64,000 nucleotides of DNA from NCBI GenBank assembly GCA_019637155.1, contig JAHBWE010000002.1, positions 545,898 through 609,897 of the forward strand, in the 5' to 3' direction. The translations under genes and the position numbers were made by a program. Positions 17,679 through 26,823 of this stretch are shown here, in pieces (the stretch's first letter is position 1; every line of letters begins with the position of its first letter). This stretch comes from Labilithrix sp. GTDB lineage: Bacteria > Myxococcota_A > Polyangia > Polyangiales > Polyangiaceae. Below the pieces are notes generated by a model. That model made no database searches. It was not told the origin of the DNA and was given only the letters and a program-made list of their open reading frames with translations.

Positions 17679-19397
17679 GTGCAGATCGGGCAGGTCATCA
17701 GCGACAAGTACAAGCTGCTCCGCTTGCTTGGCGATGGCGGGATGGGCTCGGTCTTCGAGGCCGAGCACATGCGGCTCGGTACGCACGTCGCGATCAAGGT
17801 GCTCCACGCGGAGCTCGCGCGGAGGACCGGCATCGCGGAGCGGTTCGTCCAGGAGGCGCGCGTCTCGGCGCAGATCCGGTCGCCGCACGTCGTGCAGGTC
17901 ACCGACGTCGAGAGCACCGCCGAAGGCGTGGCGTACCTCGTCATGGAGCTGCTCCAGGGCGAGACGCTGTCCGGCGTCGTGCGGCGGCAGCAGAAGCTGC
18001 CGGTCGGGACCGCGGCCGAGTACACGACCCAGATCCTCCAAGCGCTCGAGGCGGCGCACGCGCTCGGCGTCATCCATCGCGACCTCAAGCCCGACAACGT
18101 GTTCGTCACGTTCCAGGGCGGCAAGCCCGTGCTGAAGCTCATCGACTTCGGCATCGCGAAGCTCAAGACCGCGCAGACGGGGCAGACCAAGAACCTCACC
18201 GTCGCGGGCATGCTCATGGGCACGCCCGAGTACATGGCGCCGGAGCAGGCCTACTCCGCCGACAAGGTCGACGTGCGCGCGGACCTGTACGCGGTCGGCG
18301 TCATGCTCTACGAGATGCTCTCCGGGCAGCCGCCGGTCGACGCGCCCGATCCGCGCGTGCTCATCGGGAAGGTGGAGCGCGGCGAGATCACGCCGCTCGT
18401 GCAAGCCGCGCCCGGGATCGACCCCGCGCTTGCTGGCTTCGTGCACCGCGCGATGGCGCCGCGGCCCGAGCTCCGGTTCGCGACCGCGACCGAGATGCGC
18501 GTCGCGCTCGACGACCTGATGAGCGGCAAGCGGCAGGGCACCGCGAAGATCGCGGTGGGCTCGCAGCAGCCACCCGCCAACGTCGCGAACCCCGCGAACC
18601 CCGCGAACGTCGCGATCGGCGCGACGTCGGCCGCGAACCCGCTCGCCGACACCGCGAACCCGCTCAACCCGGCCCTGCTGCCTTCGCAGGTCGGCGCGAC
18701 CGGCACGATGATGGGCGCGCCGATCGAGAGCGCGCTGTCGGTGCTGCCGTCGCCGCCGCAGCCGTCCGTCGAGCACGCGCCGCGCGGCGCGACGCAGGGG
18801 GTGCCCGCCGTCGATGCGGCGATCGCGATGCAGATGCAGATGCAGCAGCCGCCTCCGGTCGTGCATCACGCGCCGGCGCAGCAGCACCAGCCGCAGCAGC
18901 ACTACGCCGCCCCGCCGGCGGAGCGGCGGAAGAGCGGCAACGGGCTCGTCATCGCGCTCGGCATCGTCGCGCTCCTGCTCGGCGCCGGCGCCGTCGTCAC
19001 GTACGTGCTCAGCACGCAGAAGTCGACGACGCCGCCGGTCGCGACGCTCGACCTTCCGACCAACCCGCCGCCGCCCACCGAGACGACGCCGCCCGGGAAC
19101 ACGACCGTCACGCCGGTCACGCCCGTGAACCCGCTCACGCCGCCGGTGAACCCGCCCGCCCCCGCGCCCGGCCCCGCTCCGGTCGCGCCGAAGAAAGACG
19201 GCGGCGCCGAGCCGCCGAAGGACAGCGGAGCTCCGCCGTCCGGCCCCGTCGCGGTGCAGGACGCCGGCGGCGGGCAGACCACGATCGTCACGCCGTTCGG
19301 CACGTTCCAGTGGCCCGGGCCGCGCCCGCTCTTGTGGCCGCCCGACCAGCCGTGGCCGCCGCCCACGATCCAGCCGCTGCCGGGACCGCCGCCCTGA
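17679..19397 (+). CDS. Transmembrane Ser/Thr protein kinase (HRDLKP type)
   Basis: 572 residues from GTG 17679, fixed by the AGAAGG site; the catalytic domain starts within ten residues. Motifs: LGDGGMGSV, VAIK lysine K40, HRDLKPDN (D135), DFG at D156, EYMAPEQ. This is the canonical loop, unlike the two HRDVSP kinases in the window. After the kinase come Asn-Pro-Ala repeats (NPANPANV), a Gln/Met/His-rich patch (QMQMQQPPPVVHHAPAQQHQ), one membrane helix (about 420-442) and an extracytoplasmic Pro-rich tail without a recognisable sensor domain. The next gene starts 17 bases after its stop. Confidence 0.93.
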   Translation: MQIGQVISDKYKLLRLLGDGGMGSVFEAEHMRLGTHVAIKVLHAELARRTGIAERFVQEARVSAQIRSPHVVQVTDVESTAEGVAYLVMELLQGETLSGVVRRQQKLPVGTAAEYTTQILQALEAAHALGVIHRDLKPDNVFVTFQGGKPVLKLIDFGIAKLKTAQTGQTKNLTVAGMLMGTPEYMAPEQAYSADKVDVRADLYAVGVMLYEMLSGQPPVDAPDPRVLIGKVERGEITPLVQAAPGIDPALAGFVHRAMAPRPELRFATATEMRVALDDLMSGKRQGTAKIAVGSQQPPANVANPANPANVAIGATSAANPLADTANPLNPALLPSQVGATGTMMGAPIESALSVLPSPPQPSVEHAPRGATQGVPAVDAAIAMQMQMQQPPPVVHHAPAQQHQPQQHYAAPPAERRKSGNGLVIALGIVALLLGAGAVVTYVLSTQKSTTPPVATLDLPTNPPPPTETTPPGNTTVTPVTPVNPLTPPVNPPAPAPGPAPVAPKKDGGAEPPKDSGAPPSGPVAVQDAGGGQTTIVTPFGTFQWPGPRPLLWPPDQPWPPPTIQPLPGPPP

Positions 19398-19414
19398 GCT
19401 AAGGTTTCGCCCCG

Positions 19415-22400
19415 GTGCCGAAGAAGTCGGACAGGCAGTTCACGCCGCGAGCACGCAAGAGCTCGATCGCGCCGCCCGCCGCCGACTCGGCGCGGGAGGT
19501 GGAGGACGAGGAGCAGGAAGAGCGCGAGGAGCGGGAAGAGCGCGAGATCGCCGCCGCCACGACGCCCGATCACCGCGAGGCGCTGAGCGCGCTCGCCAAC
19601 GCGTGGACGTACGCGGTGCGCGCGCCCCGCCGGCGCGCGATCGTCCTCGGCGGGCTCCTCGTCACGACGTTCGCTATGCTCGTCGCCCGCGGCGGCACCA
19701 CCTCGGCGCGCGCGACCGCGGCCGGGATGCTCCTCGCCGTGCTCGCCGCCGCGTACTTCGCGCGCTGGTTCCGGCTCCGCGTGTTCCGCGACCCCGCGCG
19801 CGTGATCGAGCACGTCGCCGGTCGCTCCCTCCCCGAAGAGTCCGCGCGCGCGATCCGATCGCTCTCGCTTCTCGATCCTTCCGTCACGCGCGGGGCGTCG
19901 ACGGAGCTCGCGGAGCTGCACGTCGCGCGGACGCTCGCGGCGCTCCCGGTCGACAATGTCCGCCGCGGCGCGCAGCGGGTCGGCTTCCTCCTCGGCCTCC
20001 TCGCGCTCGGCTTCGCGGGCACGAACATCGCCGCCTGCGCGACGAACCCGTGGGGCGTGCTCGAGGGCGCCGACGTCCTCGTCGCGCAGAACGGGCTCGC
20101 GCCGATCGGGATGACCTGGCTCGACGAGCCCCAGATCCGCGCGCGCCCGCCGGACTACCTCCACCTCGAGGAGCGCCTCGTCGTCCCGTACGACGACACC
20201 GCGCTGCCGCGCGGCACGTTGCTCACGATGCGCGGGACGCCGGCCCGCGCCGGACGCCGCCTCCTCCTCACCGACGGCACGGCCGAGGTCCCGTTCGTCG
20301 ACGACGGCTCGGGGCACGTCGTCGCGCGCTGGCCGCTCGCGGAGTCGGTCTCGCTCCGCGTCGTCGCGCGCTTCGGTGACGTGACGATCCCCGAGTCCGA
20401 GCCGACGTCGATCGAGTCGATCCCCGACGCCGCGCCGATCGTGCTCCTCGAGGGCGCGCCGAAGCAGATCCGCCTCGCGAGCGAGGAGCACAACGCCGAC
20501 GTCCCGATCCACTACGAGGCGACCGACGATCACGGCCTCCGCGAGGTGCACCTCGTGCTCCGCGCCGGGACGCGCGAGGAGCGCCGCGTCCTCGCGCGGC
20601 TCGACGGCGAGACGAAGACCGATCGCGGCGGCCACAACCTCCGCGCGAGCGATCCGTTCATCAAGAAGAGCCACGCTCCGATCGAGATCCGCGTCGAGGC
20701 GAAGGACAACGATCCGATCACGGGCCCGAAGTGGGGCGCGAGCGAGGCGATCACGCTCGTGCCGCCCGACGTCGGAGAGCCCGAGTCGCGCCGCCGCGCC
20801 GCGCTCGTGAAGGTGCGCGACAAGCTCGTCGACGATCTCGCCTGGCGCCTCGCGACGCCGCTGCCGGCCGAGCCGAAGGACCGCCGCGAGATGCTGGAGA
20901 AGGACGTGAAGCTCAGCGAGGAGAGCGTGGAGCTCCTCGAGGCGGCGGTCACGACGTCGTACGCGGGGATCAGGGTGCCGGGGCGGCTCGGCGCGATGCT
21001 GCGCGGGCGCATGCGCAAGGTCACCGACGCGACGACGAACCAGCTCCGCTCGCCGAGCACGACCGCGCGCGCGAACGTCGTGAAGGCGACCGAGCGCATG
21101 GTCCTCGTCATCGATGCCGCGATCCAGGGGCTCGGCCTCCGCGACACGCGCGACGCCGCGCGCGAGCTCGCCGAGGTCGCGGACGAGCTCGCGGCCGCGG
21201 CCGCGCTGGCGCAGAAGACCGAGCGCGCGCGCAACGAGACGCGGATGGACGCGGCGACGATCGTCCTCGGCGGCGGCGGGCGCGCGATGCGCCTCCTCGG
21301 CGCGCTCGGACGCGACATCGGCGAGATCGTCGACGTGTACCTCCGCCGCGTCGCGCGCGCCCGCGCGGCGCAAGACCTCCCGCACGCGACGCTCGCGGCG
21401 CAGGACCTCGCCGCGCGCCTGCGCCAGCCCGATCCTTCGTTCGGCGCGCGCGGCGGACGGCCTTCGCACGCCGGCGGCGAGTCGGGCGGCGGGCGCGGGA
21501 CCGAGGCGGGCGAGGGCGACGGCGAGCCGAGCGACGTCGAGCAGGCCTTCAACGAGGCGGCGAAGGAGCTCGACAAGCTCGCCGGCGAGCACGCCGGCAA
21601 CATGGGCAAGGTCGAGCAGTCGGTCGCGAACGGCACGACGAAGGAGGACCTCGAGCAGCTCGCGGAAGACGCGAAGAAGCACGCGCAGAAGGTCCGCGAC
21701 TCGGTGAAGGGCCTCCCGAACGTCGGCGGCGGCAGCGACTCGTGGACGAGCAAGGGCGCCGCGGCGAAGGAGCACGCCGAGCAGATGGCGCGCGCGCTCG
21801 AGCAGGGGAACGCGAACGACGCGGTGCAGAGCGGGAAGAACGCGCTCGGCGCGCTCGAGGAGGCGAAGCGCGCGGCGCAGCGCGAGAAGATGACGCGCGG
21901 CGACTCGAGCGCCGAGAAGGCGGTCGACGAGGCGCGGCAGAAGCTCGAGTCCGAGGTGCGCTGGGCGGAGGAGAAGCTCGCGGAGCTCCGCAGGAAGGCC
22001 TCGCAGCGCGCGGCGCCGGAGCTCAAGGAGCACGGCGAGCAGGAAGGGAAGCTCGGCGAGCGCGCGCGCGACATCGCGCGGAAGGGCCGCGATCAGGACC
22101 TGCCGCAGGGCGCGCTCGACGCGCTCCGTGACGCGGAGGACGCCGCGCGCGAGGCCGCGCAGGCGCTGAAGGAGGGCGACGCCGAGCGCGGGCTCAAGAA
22201 GCAGCGCGAGGCGCAGCAGAAGCTCGAGCAGGCGCGCGACGCGCTCTCCGACGACGAGGGCGAGGGCGAGGGCGAAGGCGACGGCGAAGGACGCGCCGAC
22301 GACGGCAAGAAGCCGTCGCGAGACCACACCGACATCCCGAAGGCCGACGCGCACAAGGGCCCGGAGGAGTTCCGGAAGCGCGTCATCAAGGGCCTCGGCC

Positions 22401-22462
22401 AGCCCGCGGGCGGGAAATACAAGGACGCGGTGAAGCGTTACGCGGAGGGTCTGCTGCGATGA
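19415..22462 (+). CDS. Large DUF4175-like membrane protein with helical C-terminus
   Basis: 1015 residues from GTG 19415 with a TAAGG site upstream. A charged N-terminus (EDEEQEEREEREERE) precedes three hydrophobic segments (about 75-95, 100-120, 188-206). A large extracytoplasmic region follows with Ig-like pieces (IHYEATDDHGLREVHLVLR), then a long Ala/Glu/Arg helical coiled coil (about 450-990) and an acidic GEGEGEGDGEG run. Order and size resemble DUF4175/TIGR02302-type proteins, whose function is uncertain. It is coupled by ATGA to a metallopeptidase-like gene, which suggests a shared envelope function. Confidence 0.75.
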   Translation: MPKKSDRQFTPRARKSSIAPPAADSAREVEDEEQEEREEREEREIAAATTPDHREALSALANAWTYAVRAPRRRAIVLGGLLVTTFAMLVARGGTTSARATAAGMLLAVLAAAYFARWFRLRVFRDPARVIEHVAGRSLPEESARAIRSLSLLDPSVTRGASTELAELHVARTLAALPVDNVRRGAQRVGFLLGLLALGFAGTNIAACATNPWGVLEGADVLVAQNGLAPIGMTWLDEPQIRARPPDYLHLEERLVVPYDDTALPRGTLLTMRGTPARAGRRLLLTDGTAEVPFVDDGSGHVVARWPLAESVSLRVVARFGDVTIPESEPTSIESIPDAAPIVLLEGAPKQIRLASEEHNADVPIHYEATDDHGLREVHLVLRAGTREERRVLARLDGETKTDRGGHNLRASDPFIKKSHAPIEIRVEAKDNDPITGPKWGASEAITLVPPDVGEPESRRRAALVKVRDKLVDDLAWRLATPLPAEPKDRREMLEKDVKLSEESVELLEAAVTTSYAGIRVPGRLGAMLRGRMRKVTDATTNQLRSPSTTARANVVKATERMVLVIDAAIQGLGLRDTRDAARELAEVADELAAAAALAQKTERARNETRMDAATIVLGGGGRAMRLLGALGRDIGEIVDVYLRRVARARAAQDLPHATLAAQDLAARLRQPDPSFGARGGRPSHAGGESGGGRGTEAGEGDGEPSDVEQAFNEAAKELDKLAGEHAGNMGKVEQSVANGTTKEDLEQLAEDAKKHAQKVRDSVKGLPNVGGGSDSWTSKGAAAKEHAEQMARALEQGNANDAVQSGKNALGALEEAKRAAQREKMTRGDSSAEKAVDEARQKLESEVRWAEEKLAELRRKASQRAAPELKEHGEQEGKLGERARDIARKGRDQDLPQGALDALRDAEDAAREAAQALKEGDAERGLKKQREAQQKLEQARDALSDDEGEGEGEGDGEGRADDGKKPSRDHTDIPKADAHKGPEEFRKRVIKGLGQPAGGKYKDAVKRYAEGLLR

Positions 22463-24015
22463 CGCTCGGCGCAAGACACGCTCGGAAGACCGAGCGGTTC
22501 CTCGCTCTCCTCGTGCTCGCGGCCGCGCTCTTCGCGGTCTGTGCGCCGGGGCCGGCGGGGGCGCAGGCCGATCCCGGCGCCGGGGTCGCGGCGAAGGCGT
22601 ACGAGCACACCGTCGCGATGGAGTACGACAAGGCGCGCGAGCTCCTCGCGAAGGCCGATCCGAGCTCGCCATCCGTCGCGCTCGCGAAGGCGCGCCTCGC
22701 GCTCTACGAGGAAGACTGCGACCTCTCCGCCGCGCTCATGCTCCGCCACGACGCGATGGCGGCGGAGGACGCGCGCGTCATCGCCGACGTCGCGCGCGGG
22801 TGCGCCCGCGTCACCGCCGCGACGGTGGTCGACAAGGACGACGCCGCCGGCGTGGTGGTGCGCTGGCAGGACGAGGACGATCGCGCGCTCTTCCCCCTCA
22901 TGATCGAGACCGTGAACGCCGCGCGCCAGTCGCTGACGCGCGATCTCGGCGTCGAGTGGAAGCGGCCGACGCGCATCACGGTGGTGCGCGATCTCCTCTC
23001 GCTCTCCGCGATGACCGGGCTCCCGTACAAGTCCGCGCAGACGACCGGCACCGTCGCGGTCGCGAAGTGGGGCCGCGTCACGCTGCTCTCGCCGCGCGCG
23101 TCGCGGCACGGCTACGCGTGGCGCGACACGCTCACGCACGAGCTCACGCACCTCGCGATCTCGATGCAGTCGCGCGAGCGCGCGCCGCTCTGGCTCCACG
23201 AAGGCGTCGCGCGCCGGCAGGAGGTGCGCTGGCGCGATCCGGGGCCCTTCGACGATCGGCCGTCGACCGACAGCGTCGTCATGCGCGGGATGGAGCTGAA
23301 GCTCGACCTGCCGCTCGACAAGCTCGGGCCGTCGATCGCGATGCTGCCCTCCGCCGACGCGGCGATGGTCGCCTTCGCCGAGGTCTCGAGCTTCGTGCGC
23401 TTCTTCGTCGAGTCGTCCGCGCCGGACGCGCTCCCGAAGCTGCTCGTCGCGCTCCGCTCCGCCAACGCCGTCGACGACGCGCTGAAGCAGGTGAGCGGCG
23501 AGACGCTCGCGCAGTGGGACGTGAAGTGGCGCGCAGAGCTCGCGCGGAAGCCGAAGGAGCCGCTCTCCCCGCTCTACGGCCTCGGCGGCCCGCTCCCCGG
23601 CGGCGGCGACTCGCACGAGCGCGCCCGCCTCGCGGAGCTGCTCCTCGCGCGCGGCCACGCCGCGGAGGCGTTCATGGAGATCGAGAAGGTGCCGGAGAGC
23701 CTGCTCGCCGACACGAGCCTCCGCTACATCCGCGGCCGCGTCCTCGAGGCGAAGGGCGACGTCGCGGGCGCCGACGCGATGGTCGACGATCCGAAGGCCT
23801 GGATCGCGAGCTTCGGCCCGTGCTGGGCGCTCCGCGCGCGCCTCGCGAAGGGGACCCCCGCCGGGAACGCGGCCGCGAGCGAGGCCCTCGCCCACGATCC
23901 GCTGAGCGTCGAGGCCGCCTGCGGGACCGTCGGCGCGGCCCCCGCCCCGAGCCCCAGTGTTCCGTTGTGCGACGCCGCGAACAAACGGGGGGAGCCGGAC
24001 ATCGGGCACGATTGA
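22459..24015 (+). CDS. Secreted zinc metallopeptidase-like (peptidase MA/gluzincin type) protein
   Basis: 518 residues. Signal peptide (FLALLVLAAALFAVCAPGPAGAQA), a TPR-like N-terminal part, a central domain with zinc motif HELTH (H227, H231) and a downstream glutamate in LWLHEGVAR (E248), spaced as in gluzincins of the peptidase MA family. TPR-like helices at the C-terminus (RYIRGRVLEAKGDVAGADAM). Start ATG overlaps the stop of the DUF4175-like gene. Known family role is periplasmic proteolysis; the substrate here is unknown, and the coupled membrane protein is a candidate partner. Confidence 0.8.
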   Translation: MTLGARHARKTERFLALLVLAAALFAVCAPGPAGAQADPGAGVAAKAYEHTVAMEYDKARELLAKADPSSPSVALAKARLALYEEDCDLSAALMLRHDAMAAEDARVIADVARGCARVTAATVVDKDDAAGVVVRWQDEDDRALFPLMIETVNAARQSLTRDLGVEWKRPTRITVVRDLLSLSAMTGLPYKSAQTTGTVAVAKWGRVTLLSPRASRHGYAWRDTLTHELTHLAISMQSRERAPLWLHEGVARRQEVRWRDPGPFDDRPSTDSVVMRGMELKLDLPLDKLGPSIAMLPSADAAMVAFAEVSSFVRFFVESSAPDALPKLLVALRSANAVDDALKQVSGETLAQWDVKWRAELARKPKEPLSPLYGLGGPLPGGGDSHERARLAELLLARGHAAEAFMEIEKVPESLLADTSLRYIRGRVLEAKGDVAGADAMVDDPKAWIASFGPCWALRARLAKGTPAGNAAASEALAHDPLSVEAACGTVGAAPAPSPSVPLCDAANKRGEPDIGHD

Positions 24016-24040
24016 CCTGAGCGCGGAGAGGCCGGATAAT
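24012..24040 (+). promoter_or_regulatory. Sigma-70-type promoter for the psd operon
   Basis: TTGACC (24012-24017), exactly 17 bases, GATAAT (24035-24040): one mismatch in each box against the consensus. The -35 box overlaps the stop codon of the preceding gene. Predicted transcript start near 24047 gives a leader of about 50 bases to psd. Confidence 0.65.
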
Positions 24041-24095
24041 TTCGTGTCCTCGCGATCTTGGACGCGGTCCACCCGCTCCCACACCGGCTTGGTCG

Positions 24096-24932
24096 ATGAA
24101 CGCGCTCACGTACGCCACCGCTCAGATCCTGCGCGTTCTGCCGCGGACGAGGATCACGCGCGCGATGGGGAAGCTCGCGGACTACGAGTGGGGCGATCGC
24201 CTCGGCAAGGCTGTCGTCGACGCCTACGCGCGCGCGTACGACGTCGAGTGGAACGAGTGCAAGAAGACGAGCGGCTTCCGGAGCTTCGACGAGTTCTTCA
24301 CGCGCGAGCTGCGGGAAGGGGCCCGCGTCTTCCCGACCGATCCGAAGGTCGTCATCAGCCCCGCCGACGGGCGCGTCGACTCGATCGGCCCGGTCGACGG
24401 GCGCACCTTCTCGGTGAAGGGGCGGCCGTACGACGTCGAGGAGCTCGTCGGCGACGCGGAGGACGCGAAGCGCTACGCGGGCGGGCAGGGGTGCGTCGTC
24501 TACCTCTCGCCGCGCGACTACCACCGCGTGCACGCGCCCGTCGCGGGGACGATCGAGCTCGTGCGCTCGATGCCGGGAGACTACTACCCGGTCAACGCGA
24601 TCGGCGTGCGGCACGTCCACAACCTCTTCGTGCGGAACCGCCGCGTCGCGATCGTGATCGACACGCCGGCGCTCGGTCGTGTGACGGTGGTGATGGTCGC
24701 GGCGATGGTGGTGGGGCGCATCACCGTGACGGGCATCGACGCGCGCGACGTGCCGTTCGGCGTGCAGCGGCTCGCGTCGCCGCTCGCGGCCCTCCGCGGC
24801 GACGAGATCGGCATCTTCCGCCTCGGCTCGACCGCGGTCGTGTTCTTCGAGCCGTCGGCGAAGCTCGAGTGGCTCGTCTCCGAGGGGCCGGTGCGCTTCG
24901 GCCAGCCCTTCGCCAAGGGCACCGCTGAATGA
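24096..24932 (+). CDS. psd: Phosphatidylserine decarboxylase proenzyme
   Basis: 278 residues. Converts phosphatidylserine to phosphatidylethanolamine at the inner membrane. The self-cleavage site is RLGSTAVVFF, with G244-S245 giving the pyruvoyl prosthetic group (LGST type). Other family features: SPADGRVDSIG, the DYHRVHAPV region and PVNAIGV. The N-terminal segment (FRSFDEFFTRELREGARVF) is typical of the longer form. It is first gene of a likely operon with the overlapping methyltransferase gene (ATGA) and corA. Confidence 0.95.
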   Translation: MNALTYATAQILRVLPRTRITRAMGKLADYEWGDRLGKAVVDAYARAYDVEWNECKKTSGFRSFDEFFTRELREGARVFPTDPKVVISPADGRVDSIGPVDGRTFSVKGRPYDVEELVGDAEDAKRYAGGQGCVVYLSPRDYHRVHAPVAGTIELVRSMPGDYYPVNAIGVRHVHNLFVRNRRVAIVIDTPALGRVTVVMVAAMVVGRITVTGIDARDVPFGVQRLASPLAALRGDEIGIFRLGSTAVVFFEPSAKLEWLVSEGPVRFGQPFAKGTAE

Positions 24933-26815
24933 GCGACGGGCCCAAGGCCGAGCCGCTCGACGAGATCATCCTCGGCGAGGACGACGCGACGCCGATCGCG
25001 CCGCCGCCGCCGAAGGCCTCGCAGCCGCCGCCGCTTCGCTCGAAGCCGCCCGAAAAAGGCTCGATTCCCCCGCATTTTCCGCCTCCCTCGCAGAAACGGA
25101 GCTCGCAGCGCGTCCGGGCTGCCGCCGATGTAGGGCAAGGTGGCGACGGCGATCGTGACTCTCAGGCGCGCAAGCGTGCGAAGATGACGTTGCGCATCCC
25201 GGACGACGAGGTCGCCCGTCCGGCGGACGAGATCACGATCCCACTCGTCTCGAAGAGCAGCAGCAACGACACGATGTCCGGTTCCCCGCCGCAGCTGAAC
25301 GCCGACGACACGCTCGAGCTGCCGAGCGACGAGCTGCGTGCGCGCTCGGCGGCGGCGCTCGGCGAGGTCGTGCAGCCGCAGGCGCAGCCGGCGGCGCCGC
25401 CCGCGCCCGGGGTCGATCCTTCGCACGAGCCGGGCTGGACGCCGCAGCAGCCGCAGGTCGATCCCGGCGTCATCCAGCCGACGCCGATCGTCGAGGTGAA
25501 GGGCTCGATGAGCCCGGCGCAGGACTTCCCGAGCTCGGAGGAGATCCCGGTCGCGGTCGACCTCGGCCTCGTGAACGACGACGTCGCGACCTCGCCGAAG
25601 CTCCCGACGTCGGAGGAGATCCGCATCGACGACGGCGATCGCGTCAGCGTGATCGAGACGGGCGAGGTCGAGATCAACGCCGACGATCTGATGAGCGTCG
25701 ACTCGCTGCCGATCCCGCCGCCGGTGAAGACGGCGGGCAAGTACCCGGCCTATCGCTCCGACGCCCCGTCGCCGCCGCAGACCGCGACCGCGATGATGGC
25801 GAACGCGCCCGCGCCGGTCGCGGTGCCCTCGCAGCCGCCGCCCCCGCCGCCGGCCGCCGCCTCCGCGCCCGTCGTCGCTCCGCCCGTCGTCGTGCCGCCG
25901 CCGCCGATGGCGATCGCGCCCGCCGCGCCCGCGCCCTCCAAGCCGGTCGAGCCGGCGGCGGCGCAGCCCGCGATGGCGGCGCGCCGGCCGTCGTCGCCCG
26001 CGTTCCCGGCCGCGGGAGCCGGCGCGCTCGCGCCGCCGCCGATGACCGACAACGCCGCGAACCGCAAGAAGACGCGGCCGTGGTGGGAAGAGCTCTTCAA
26101 CGACGACTTCATCCGCACGATGGCGAAGATCAGCGACGCGCAGATCGGCGCGGAGGCCACCTTCGTCGAGGAGAGCCTCGGCTGCGAGGCGGGCGCGATG
26201 ATCCTCGATCTCGCCTGCGGGACCGGCCGCCACGCGGTGGAGCTCGCGTCGCGCGGCTACCAGGTCGTCGGGTTCGACCTCAGCCTCGCGATGCTCGCGC
26301 GCGCCTCCGACGAGGCGCAGGACCGGAAGCAGAAGATCAACTTCGTCCAGGGCGACATGCGCGAGATGACCTTCGAAGAGACCTTCGACGGCGTCTACTC
26401 GTGGAACACGAGCTTCGGCTACTTCGACGAGGTGCAGAACAGCGCCGTCATCGCGAAGGTGCACAAGTCGCTGAAGAAGGGCGGCCAGTTCCTCCTCGAC
26501 GTCGTGAACCGCGACTACATCGTCCGGCAGGCGCCGTCGCTCGCGTGGTTCGAGGGCGACGGCTGCATCTGCATGGACGAGATGCAGATCGACTTCATCA
26601 CGAGCCGGATGAAGGTGAAGCGCACGCTGATGATGGACGACGGGCGCACGAAGGAGATCGAGTACTCGATCCGCGTGTACTCGCTCCACGAGCTCGGCAA
26701 GATGCTCCACGACAACGGGTTCCGCGTCGCGGAGGTGAGCGGGCGCACCGCGACGCCGGGCGTCTTCTTCGGCTGCGAGGCCCCGCGCACGTTGATCCTG
26801 GCCGAGAAGCGCTGA
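24929..26815 (+). CDS. SAM-dependent methyltransferase with long disordered N-terminal region
   Basis: 628 residues. Residues 1-375 are Pro/Ala/Glu-rich and probably disordered, with repeated acidic motifs (SSEEIPVAV, TSEEIRIDD) and long PPPPP runs. The C-terminal 250 residues are a class I methyltransferase: motif I LDLACGTGRH (about 424-433), VVGFDLS, FVQGDMREM, then LKKGGQFLLDVVNRD. The substrate is not evident. ATGA overlap with psd suggests, without proving, a membrane-lipid context such as phosphatidylethanolamine modification. The N-terminal extension is far longer than in ordinary small methyltransferases. Confidence 0.85.
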   Translation: MSDGPKAEPLDEIILGEDDATPIAPPPPKASQPPPLRSKPPEKGSIPPHFPPPSQKRSSQRVRAAADVGQGGDGDRDSQARKRAKMTLRIPDDEVARPADEITIPLVSKSSSNDTMSGSPPQLNADDTLELPSDELRARSAAALGEVVQPQAQPAAPPAPGVDPSHEPGWTPQQPQVDPGVIQPTPIVEVKGSMSPAQDFPSSEEIPVAVDLGLVNDDVATSPKLPTSEEIRIDDGDRVSVIETGEVEINADDLMSVDSLPIPPPVKTAGKYPAYRSDAPSPPQTATAMMANAPAPVAVPSQPPPPPPAAASAPVVAPPVVVPPPPMAIAPAAPAPSKPVEPAAAQPAMAARRPSSPAFPAAGAGALAPPPMTDNAANRKKTRPWWEELFNDDFIRTMAKISDAQIGAEATFVEESLGCEAGAMILDLACGTGRHAVELASRGYQVVGFDLSLAMLARASDEAQDRKQKINFVQGDMREMTFEETFDGVYSWNTSFGYFDEVQNSAVIAKVHKSLKKGGQFLLDVVNRDYIVRQAPSLAWFEGDGCICMDEMQIDFITSRMKVKRTLMMDDGRTKEIEYSIRVYSLHELGKMLHDNGFRVAEVSGRTATPGVFFGCEAPRTLILAEKR

Positions 26816-26823
26816 GGCCCGCG

